The position numbers and the translations under genes were made by a program. Positions 55,472 to 64,000 of a stretch of DNA of 64,000 bases are shown piece by piece. The notes beneath the pieces were generated by a model. It did no database searches and was not told the origin of the DNA. It worked only from the letters and a program-made list of their open reading frames with translations. The stretch is from Ptychodera flava (taxonomy: Eukaryota; Hemichordata; Enteropneusta; Ptychoderidae), in the NCBI RefSeq assembly GCF_041260155.1, contig NC_091935.1, positions 3,266,001-3,330,000 of the forward strand, given 5' to 3'. Each line of letters begins with the position of its first letter. The first letter of the stretch is position 1.

Positions 55472-57388
55472 ATGTTGAATTCGCCACAATTGATCTACAA
55501 CTACAATTTTTCAGTAAAAAATAAAAACAAAGTAATCTCAAGAACAACAAAGCTGTACTGAAAAACTGGTAATGTGATATTGTGAGAATGACGACTTGGT
55601 CTATGTTCTTGTACCAAGGTTGAGAGTTCCACAGAATGCAGACTCCTTGCATATACCTATCTTTTTCGTACAGAGTACCTACATTTGTCAAACAACAGAT
55701 TTACTGTGATCTGAAAGAGATTGCTGTTCTACGTTATGAGTCCTAGGATTTGAGCAAGGAAATCTGATAGGACGGACTACTGTGAAAATATCTGTTCTCA
55801 TTCTCAGGTGATTTTGAAAAGCTCTTTGAGTTGCACATTGAATACTGCCACAGCCAGCTGAAACTGGATGAAACACAATGGATTCAAGGTCACCCTTTGA
55901 TGGACGCCCATTGATTATCATTCAAATTTCGGTCAGTCCAGACCAAAAGGGCTGCTTATATACAGCTGGTCCGTCAGCGCGTTGGTTAAATGACTGTCAA
56001 TGCATAGGTCGAAAGTCGACCTCTTCATCTCACTAATGGGGAAACCATAGAAGAGTTTTTTCAAGCTGCTTTTCATCAAAGCCACGCCTGGAGTTAACGA
56101 GGAAAATTAAAGGGATGAAAAATAGTGTATAATTTTTAGTTATTGGGAATAAATATGTGATTGAGTGTGGTCAGGACATTCGAGCAAACCCTGTGATTCT
56201 ATCTGCAATATAATTAGGATGTCGTAGTAACAAACGAAAGTCGTACGCGTTCCATTGTGTCTGATCTCTTTTAACGTCCGTGTTCGATTGGACATTCTTC
56301 AAAAACATCGTTCGATTTGAGAAACTAGGTCAAGAATCACAGCACTTCCGTTGTTGTCTTCAAAGCAGTAACTGTACCGGTTTTTTGTTGGTACTCGGAC
56401 TACAACCATTCATAATACTACACATGTCACTTGTCATGATGTATTGCGTTGTTGTGTCTTACACAGGGAACTTCTCATTACGGACGTTTAGTTGCAGAGT
56501 AAAACAGTTTGATGAAAAACGAAGGAAAGCGAAGGCTCGAATTTCTTCTGGTTCTATCCGTGAATAAGGATAACCATGGAGGTAGAAGCAGACCTCCACC
56601 ATGGTCCCTCCGTGTCTCCATGATTAATGTATGTACGCACGGTCCCTCCACAAAACGTTAATTCATTTGAGGGTGTAAAGAGATTTCAGCCTAAAAACTG
56701 CATACAGACTGAAAGCGACGTTCACCTTCGGTGTTTCGGGAAACCGTGGATGTGTACCGATATGTCGCTGAGTAACCATTTTGCCATCGTCTTGCGTGAG
56801 AAATCTCGCTCCGATGATATTTGGAGAGATCTCTTACGGACCATTCCGATTTGTTTATTCGCAATGCGTAAACCAACGCACAAATCAATAGTAATTAGTA
56901 ATTTGAATGTCAAAGGCGTTCATTGACAGTCACAACTATTTGAACTGAGTGAAATAGTCGCTTTGGAAGTAATAGGGTTTAGACTCTCTTCCGTGTCTTC
57001 ACTTCGCGAATTGAATTTTTTTTATCTCCAAAATACATCATAATTTTGAAAGAAAAGGGCATATAAAAACTACATACCGTTACGGATGGGAGTTTTGGTT
57101 TGGGCATAGACTCTCGAGAAAAACGGTTTATGGTACTCTGCCTGTTAAATGTACGGCCCCTAATTAGATGCGCGTTATTTATCATGCAAATACCTGCCCT
57201 TTTGATTGTAATTGTAACGACGCCACTTTCTAATAGCAAGCGCTATGGACGCCCAACGCCCTGGCTAAAGCGGACCCAATCTTTTTTTGGATTCAGTTCG
57301 CAAAACATAATTGGAAATACTGCACAGAAGGCTATTTCTGTTCACTCACCTTTACCCGACACCTTACCGGTGCAAAAGCGACAGGACG
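55469..57388. other. No gene recognised
   Basis: Mixed-composition DNA. Two neighbouring words AACCATGGAGGTAGAAGCAG (56571) and CCTCCACCATGG (56592) form a small inverted repeat. Overlapping open frames of 60-107 codons lie on both strands and none is recognisable. Confidence 0.35.
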
Positions 57389-57419
57389 ATGGACGGAACA
57401 ATGGAAAGCGACAGCAGAC
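57389..57419 (+). CDS. Possible exon 1 of a fifth CD225 gene
   Basis: ATGGAAAGCGACAGCAGAC (57401-57419) is followed by GTAAGT. It has exactly the 19-nt length, phase 1 and strong donor of the other first exons and encodes MESDSR, similar to MESKRA of gene D. An in-frame ATG lies at 57389. The A of the ATG at 57401 follows AAC, a fair start context. No matching exon 2-4 was found before 64000, so those exons would have to lie beyond the window. Chance is possible because the motif is short. Confidence 0.3.
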
Positions 57420-58748
57420 GTAAGTTAGACTGTTTTTTTGCTTCACATACGCTATGCATGCATGAAATACGCATTGCGTGAAAATAGAACTTTTAAATCC
57501 TAGCCAAGGCCAGAGACTTGCATGGTTCTAAAAGCAAAGCTAGATCCAAGAATCGACTACTTTCAGCGCTGTAGTCGTCATGCCAATCGCAGCAAGTAAT
57601 GTATGAGGATTCGCATAACCGTGCAAGCGAAGGGGAAACGATGTCCTCGCATATGTACCAGCGATAAGAAGGGAATAAACAAACGTCATGAATATGGGCT
57701 TCAACTGTCGATTGTTTCCATTCGTAAACAAGACTCTTTCTCTTAATAATGTATTGCTATTGTGCGGGCCGTGCAGACATCAATATCTGCATTCGTCGTT
57801 TTGTCCCAATCGGAAGTAACTCGCATTTAAATTTGTTGATAGTTTTGCTTCAACAGATTTAATTTAAAAGTACTTCCGGTCGTCCAGGACTGCTTCCGTA
57901 AAGTGCTCCTTCAGTGCACCGTAAGTCTAAAGTGACTGTGACTAAAACTGTACTCCCTAGGGCATTTTGCGTATCGCAAGTAAACTACCATTGTACGCTG
58001 TCAGGTGTGAGAGGAAAATTGCTTAAAATAGCCTCATATATGACATGTGGGTCATTATAGGAAACTTACAATCCCTGGACAATCAGGGACAATCTCTCGT
58101 GTTCAATAGCAAATTAATTGTTATCGATAAGTCGGGTTTAGCTGAGTTCGAGCCCCACGTCTGTTTTCTATACCTGTAACATAGTGCCGTCCCATATTAC
58201 TTCGAATTGCCTTCAACCTTACACCTCGACTATGATTTATGAGTAAAAGGAGCTTGTTTTTGTGTCCTATACTGGTCGACTGGATGTGTCCGCTGTTAAG
58301 GATGAAGCCTGATAAATGAACGATTTAATCAATAAATTAATCAATTATGGAAAATACATACTGCACGGTTGATACGTCACATGGCAGTGATTGGTTAGTG
58401 AAGTACAAGTGCATTATTGAAGGCAACTCCAGAAAAAATATTTCTTCTATAATCATTATTATTAATATTATACAGTTAGTGTATTTTGCAATATCAAGAC
58501 AACTTGGAGTTCCTGTAACAGAACTGCCTCATAAAAGGCTGTGTTGGCACTTTATTCTACAATGCTCGATAATTTAAAAGATAGATAAAAATATTTGTTA
58601 GGTGGTGACATTGTTGGGCCAGCTAGTAACGTTTATTTAGATGCATGAAACTTAACAGATACAGTTTCTTAGTTTGTACTTAAGGTAATTTGTCTTATTC
58701 TCTTTAATTACGCTCTGCTTTAGAATAGAGCACTGTAATTTCCCTCGA

Positions 58749-58750
<2 letters not shown>
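57420..58750. other. No gene recognised
   Basis: Would be intron if the fifth exon 1 is real. No proline-rich or CCF-type exon is seen. Confidence 0.3.

Positions 58751-58818
<68 letters not shown>
58751..58818. repeat. (TA)n microsatellite
   Basis: A pure TA run of 68 bases. Confidence 0.95.
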
Positions 58819-58820
<2 letters not shown>

Positions 58821-58850
58821 GATGAATAAATTTGCACACGTCTACTGATC

Positions 58851-59037
58851 TGGTTGTATATTTTCTGTTTATTCTGTTGGTAATTTTGATACAATCTCTC
58901 GTCCTAAAAGAAGGGCTTCATCAGGTTGAAGATTTCTACAAAAGGAGAATACAGACATCTTCAACCTGATGACGTCCTACTTTTAAGACGAAACGTTGTT
59001 TCAAAATTACCAACATAATAAACAGAAAATATACAAA
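58851..59037. repeat. Long inverted repeat (foldback), arms about 85 bases
   Basis: TTGTATATTTTCTGTTTATT...GGTAATTTTGA...CATCAGGTTGAAGAT on the left is mirrored on the right by ATCTTCAACCTGATGACG...TCAAAATTACCAACAT...AACAGAAAATATACA. The right arm includes GACGAAACGTTG, a word found in the ends of several animal retroelement families, including Penelope-like ones. Identity is not assigned. Flanked by (TA)n on one side and (ATCT)n/(TG)n on the other. Confidence 0.7.
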
Positions 59038-59083
59038 GCCCGCTACGAACAACACTGGGAGCTATCTGTACAACTCAAGTTTA

Positions 59084-59095
59084 CTTATATCTATA

Positions 59096-59166
<71 letters not shown>

Positions 59167-59178
59167 ATGTGTGTGTGT

Positions 59179-59218
<40 letters not shown>
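59084..59218. repeat. (ATCT)n then (TG)n compound microsatellite
   Basis: About 80 bases of ATCT units pass into about 50 bases of TG with one GG interruption. Confidence 0.95.
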
Positions 59219-59219
<1 letters not shown>

Positions 59220-60727
59220 ACAAACATGGTATATATTCGTATACGTGCGTACATGAGACTACTTTTCATTGGTAACTGTATTATTGTACTTGGGCCTCAG
59301 CCCAAGTACATTTGTTTTCATTCCGTGGAAAAAACTCTGTAAGGTATAACCATTTCTTGCTGAGACCAGGGAGGGCAAAATGTCTTGGCTTCATCTTTCT
59401 TGGCATAATAAATGGCGTAATGATGCTAACTTAATGGAAGTGCTGCTCTCAGCCAGTCATGAATAAGTGAGATGTGAATATAAATGCTTCTCTATCTGAG
59501 TTTTTGCCACAAAATCTTCTGAATATAATCAAAATGTGCATCGAAATGCAACAATTAATGCACCCTCCGTTTCCTAAGCGATGGCACGACCCTTGCTACA
59601 CCCACTGGACGAGCCAAGTGGGAGGGGTAATTTCAGTTTGGTCGAACAGGAGGGCTCGAGACCAGAATTTAACATTTAAACTTGAAACATGTTTAATCAC
59701 TGACAAGATGTGGACTAGTGTTAATCAAAGTGAAAGTTTGAAAAGGAATGTTTTATATCCCGGACACAATGAAAAACATTACGACTGGAAACTGTACCCC
59801 CAGTTGAGAACAGTAATGCCCACAGCGATGGAGAACACTTATCCTTGAGCTGAGAAAACCAGACCATCATTTCGAAATAGAGCTGCAGATTCGAGAAGGT
59901 CGTTCAAAATAGCTAGGTACACCCCATAAAGGGGTGGTTTCGAGTTTTGAGGGCAAATTTCGCCTCCTTCATATAGAAATCGTACGTTTGTTTTTCCAGG
60001 AGAACACACCATTGACACAAAATTTGCATGTAAAGGGGTCGCCAGTAAGTACGTGGTCAAATCTGGCATAAGAAACAATATGAAATGTTGGGTAAAGCCA
60101 GTCCAAAATAAACTGATTTGAACTTTTGTGTTTTGTAATTTATACCACTGCAGTAACATTACCTTTTTTTGACAACATCACACAATGTAATACGTTTTGA
60201 AACTGAATACTCCGACGTATTCTGTGTCTCCTTTGCTAAAAAATACGGTATGCCGATTACCATGTAAGGAGATGATGACGTCAAGACAGATTTGTAGTGC
60301 GTTTGGTCCTGGATGGTGCACGAAGTTTTGTCGAGGTAGCTTGTGTATTTATTTCCTAAATGGGAGAGATTAGGGTCGATCTAAACGAAGGCCGAAGAAT
60401 GTTATGATACTCTAAGCGAGCTGAACTCTAACGCGAATGGTTGGATAATTTGGATGATGTCTAGAAGCGGGGTCTAGAATGATCTCGTCTCATTAAGATT
60501 GCTTGGCGGTCAGTATTGAATTTCAACTGCGTCACAAGTTTGCGAAATGAGTATTCCGTCGAACGGTTAACGAACGATGTGTTTTAGAAATCTGGAGACA
60601 TGGCACATCGCATTTTTATTTTAGTATTTATATTTTACAAAAGATTTAAGAAGCAATGATTTTGTCGAAAATTCTGAAAAAAATATAGGAAGATTTGATC
60701 GCGAACACATTTTCACTTGGGGTCAAC
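59219..60727. other. No gene recognised
   Basis: A 124-codon open frame (59474-59848) has no recognisable domain. Perfect short inverted words ACTTGGGCCTCAGCCCAAGT occur near 59288-59307. Nothing else is supported. Confidence 0.35.
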
Positions 60728-61034
60728 TAGCCCTGTGTACGATGCTGTGTGTTCCGCTACAGCTAATCGCCCCGCTCACAGTCCTGCAAAGACCCGTACG
60801 TAGGGTCGGTGACTTCAAATCCATTTTGGGACTTCACGTAAAAAGCCAAATTACTGTCGAAATTCAGCGTTCTTGGGCCCAAGTCGTATCCCAGCCTACC
60901 TCAGCTACTCGATCGCTTCCAAAAATGACAGTCTTTTATTCACTTCTCGTAAATAACCGTCGATGTCGGCAACTCTCTCGGTAGCCCTGCGTACGATGCG
61001 TGTTAGCTGTAGCACATAGCATCGTACGCAGGGC
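60728..61034. mobile_element. 307-bp TIR element (MITE)
   Basis: The left end CTAGCCCTGTGTACGATGCT is mirrored at the right by AGCATCGTACGCAGGGCTAG. The right end also carries a second, direct copy TAGCCCTGCGTACGATGC (about 60980), so a short palindrome forms there. GGGTCAAC stands next to the left end and again a few bases beyond the right end, a possible 8-bp target duplication with a short offset. No coding content. Confidence 0.6.
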
Positions 61035-61049
61035 TAGGCAGGGTCAACC

Positions 61050-62305
61050 GGATGCGCTATTTTGCGGGTTGCGGGTTGCGGGCATGAAAAAATGTGTGTT
61101 TTTTTATATCATTTTCGCCCTTCTCACACTTCAGATTAGTTCAACCGCCGATAAAAGCACAATTTTCAAAATCGTTTTCAACGCCGTTTCAAATAATTTT
61201 ATTGTGGTGAACACGATTATAGTCCTAGGAAACTTTTCAAAGTCACGCTGGATCAAATGCTTGAAGGGGGCATACCGGCATGGAGCGACTATCATACTGC
61301 AGGTGCAAGTCATACGGTCATGATATTAGGAGACAAATTATTGAAAGCTGCAGAACACAAACTCATCCAAAAATTATCCTATTAGATCGATTCCTGAAAA
61401 TAAGGCAACGCACCGGCGTGTTTTTCCCACTGAAATTCTCGCGTAAAATGTTAGCAGAATGTCGTTCTCTGAGGTCGCGACCTCGCTTGAACCGAAACGG
61501 CAAAGTAAACTAAGTCCTTTGTTGTACGTCTTTTTCTTTTTAAAGATTTCATGAAAAATACACGGCATTTACAATACACATCACTTCTACGCTTTTTTAA
61601 GTCAAATCTTTCCTTATGCATTGCATTTAACTAGGCATTGTTTAATTTTCTGTATGAGTTGCCCTGGAACCGAATTGTGAATGGATGCATTACAGAGAAT
61701 TTACTTCCTATGGCCTGATACTAGAAATGTAACAATTTTCATTCCGCGATAAGTGGCGACATTTCCGAGGCGCGATTTTTTTTTTGTCAGTCTGGTATTA
61801 CGTATATTTCTCACTCACATCCATGGCAAGAAAGAAAAGTGATTCAGATCCCTAATTATTTGTAATGGCCAGGCAGCTCGGAATAAATAAATTGGTCCTC
61901 GGAATCGCCGCTTTTAGTTTAGCAGATTTTGATTTTTTTTCAGAAACATGACGTATTTTCACCCATTTGGTTTGGTCTGTTATAGCATCTTTAGTCCAAA
62001 AAATCAAGTTTACAGCATTGATGTTTTCAACAGCCTTCAAATATACAGTATTACGTTAAAATACACCATATAGTAGTGTTTCATTAATTTTAACCCCGGG
62101 TTTTAACCATCTTGACCTGATGGTGAAATATGGACTTCGCAGGAAAAGGGATACTGTACGATAGACCTGATCATCATTATTGATAATAGACACATTCTAA
62201 AGGTTTTATTTCTTATATACTAAATGCCATATTACATATATTAGAAATCTAGCCATAATTCTAAAAACCCGCAGCCCGCAACCCACAACCCGCACTTTAG
62301 CAGAT
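61050..62305. mobile_element. About 1.25-kb segment bounded by inverted GCGGGTT repeats
   Basis: TGCGGGTTGCGGGTTGCGGG at about 61064 is matched in inverse by CCCGCAGCCCGCAACCCACA and AACCCGCA at about 62270-62295. Next to these, outward, the words GATGCGCTATTT and (inverted) TATCTGCTAAAG are also similar, as are GGGTCAACC and GGGTCAACA beyond them. It probably marks the ends of a non-autonomous DNA transposon. The interior has no recognised frame. Confidence 0.45.
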
Positions 62306-62596
62306 ACCGGGGTCAACATGGGGTCGCAGCCATGTTGCCTCAAAACTTATTTCTGTCTGCACTCAAAACTCAAAAATGTCGGATATGAACCTGAAAAATC
62401 GATGCAATTTCGTCAAAATTCGGCGAAATTTCAGCCTATAGACAAAATTTCATCTAGGTAAGGTAAATTTACTGAAATTTGATCGACAAATAATCCTGAG
62501 CTTGAACGTGACAGCTCGCCTTCTCCGGAAGTCAAGTATCCAGCTGCCCATACACAGTTGCCCATATGGCCAGGTTTATGAGATTGTTTTCAAGCG

Positions 62597-62880
62597 AGCG
62601 AGCCAATAGAGCTAGAGGTCTGTTTTTGGTATATAGGAATAACTTAGCAATACAATTATTTGACAAAATGTCACGTGACCTCAATGACCTTTGACCTCAA
62701 ATAGATATATTTGTCCACAACTCAGTAACCACAAGTGCTACACCCTTCATATTTGGTATGATGGGACACCTCATGACACCACATATTGTACCTCATTAAT
62801 TATGCGCATATCTAATTCTGAGCAAGCCAATAGAGCTGGATGTCCGATTTTTGGTATATAGGAATAACTATAGGGTAGAA
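62597..62880. repeat. Two-copy direct repeat, period 224 bp
   Basis: AGCCAATAGAGCT...TTTTTGGTATATAGGAATAA occurs at 62601 and 62825. Between them lie CCTCAATGACCTTTGACCTC and TTCATATTTGGTATGATGGG. The style resembles the repeat at 22586-23305 (TTGGTATCCATG words). Confidence 0.65.
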
Positions 62881-64000
62881 ATCTAAATATGCCCATCTAA
62901 ATATTAGACATCTACCATCGAGAACAAAAGAAATTTGCTGTAATTTGAATATTTAAGGAGTTTAAGCAATTTTCACTATAAATAAAGAACCCCTGCCTCA
63001 AACTCCACAAAAGTTGCTAGACATATTTGCCGTTGTCATGCCATTGCTTCGTTTAATAACCAGTTAATCAAATGCCTAATTGACAGGAGGAAATTCAAGA
63101 CCATATTTGAATAGTAGTATATATTGTCCTCAAAATTACTCTATCACGGCCCAAGTACTCATTGCCTTCAGCAATACTGCCTTGTTATTATTGTTTTCAT
63201 GTACGTATGAGCTTTAACCACAAGCATGTTGATGAACGATGCGACCATGTACCTTGCTGTCTGTTTCGTGTCCTTCAGGGCCTTTCAAAGGATCATTACG
63301 CCTTTGTTCTATTCAATCAAATTTGTCTGCAATTTCAACAAATGTGCGTCAATTTTATTTGTCCGGTGATGGAGACAACCTCCCAAGTTGTGTGAAGTTC
63401 TAGTTATTAACTTGAAAGGGGTTCGATGTTATTGGGTAATTATGCAAACAACATGAATGTCGCGTACAGTATTCTTCAAAGACACTGAAACAATCAAAGT
63501 CGACGTTTGTGTGGAAGTTAATACGACAGTAACAGTCCTGAAGGCTCGTGAGTCCTGTTAAATGATAATAGAGTGCGTTGTTGGTTTTATAAGTGATTTA
63601 GCTAACAATCAATGGTTGTTTCTGAGTCTGCGCACTAACAGTGACGTACTTCCGAATCGACGGTACCTGGCAGAGGCAGTTCTGTACATCAGCAACTATT
63701 TTTATTTTTGATAAATGGGATTCTCGTGTGAAGTGTTAATTTTACCCGGGATGTTTTTTACATCATTTGCAATTGGCTTTTCGTTGAAATATAGCTGGTC
63801 TCAGTGTAACCGACACGTTTTAGAGTCTGACAAGGTCGGACAGGGTTTCGCTTCATACAACCATGCCGTCACGGGTTACACCTACATGTTCGCAGTCCGT
63901 GGGGATCAATATATTGGCCCAGCGGCATTCAAAATGTGACGGCGGTAATGTGTGTAGAATTGAGCGACAGTCAGCAAAGCCAAAACTGGAGAAATCTTCC
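62881..64000. other. No gene recognised to window end
   Basis: The largest frame (63715-63939, plus, 74 codons, MGFSCEVLILPGMFF start, hydrophobic N-terminus) could be a small secreted or membrane peptide or an exon fragment but matches nothing I recognise. The frame at 63162-63395 contains a CC pair but not the CD225 signature. Confidence 0.3.

Noticed and set aside
58652-59256. Open frames of Tyr-Ile or Tyr-Leu-Ser-Ile repeats
   Set aside because: Translations of (TA)n and (ATCT)n microsatellites.
63162-63395. Frame with a CC pair as exon 3 of a fifth CD225 gene
   Set aside because: Lacks the CCF-x-P-L/I-G-I/L signature, has no acceptor in the right phase, and is not followed by a GT donor at the expected place.

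Overview
This is eukaryotic, intron-containing DNA from an animal, most likely a marine invertebrate and plausibly a deuterostome (hemichordate, amphioxus or echinoderm). That guess rests on the spliced gene family, on an APE-type LINE whose first protein carries a virus-like 2A peptide (a combination reported from sea urchin, amphioxus, hemichordates and molluscs), and on a DIRS-like fossil. No species can be fixed from the sequence alone.

The host content is one tandem family. Four plus-strand genes (A 457-4865, B 11699-15512, C 40366-43590, D 46467-52335) each encode a 150-170 residue CD225/dispanin (IFITM-like) membrane protein. All have the same four-exon plan: a 19-nt first exon (18 nt in B) ending in phase 1, a proline-rich exon with a PPxY motif, an exon with the first hydrophobic segment and a double cysteine, and an exon with the basic loop and second hydrophobic segment. 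A and B are recent copies within a duplicated block (1-7311 and 10966-19885). Copy B has lost one base in exon 1, which throws the reading frame. Gene C shares its promoter, exon 1 and start of intron 1 with A and B, but its other exons are as distant as those of D. A possible fifth exon 1 lies at 57401-57419, with no downstream exons in the window.

The space between is transposon-rich. Three TIR elements (7489-9028, 17040-19330, 47572-48594) have PIF/Harbinger-like TTA flanks, G-rich ends and an internal satellite with a period of about 180 bp. Paralogous DNA in this window gives empty sites for two of them. A LINE (34413-39365) is full length, has 14-bp target-site duplications and carries a textbook 2A motif. 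A decayed DIRS-like element occupies about 26.7-30.55 kb on the minus strand. Smaller items include a MITE with a perfect 10-bp target duplication (43001-43310) and a long relative (25562-26571), a hAT-like MITE, a TA-flanked mini-MITE, a SINE, a tRNA-like insertion, a near-perfect 148-bp palindrome, and many microsatellites.

Region by region: 0-20 kb, genes A and B in duplicated blocks; 20-26.6 kb, repeats without recognised genes; 26.7-34.3 kb, DIRS fossil and a scrambled piece of the duplicated flank; 34.4-39.4 kb, LINE; 39.8-52.3 kb, genes C and D; 52-64 kb, mostly unannotated DNA with repeats and the possible fifth gene start. Exons were assigned by eye from splice signals, reading phase and similarity between the four paralogues. 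Percentage identities and database names were not computed.
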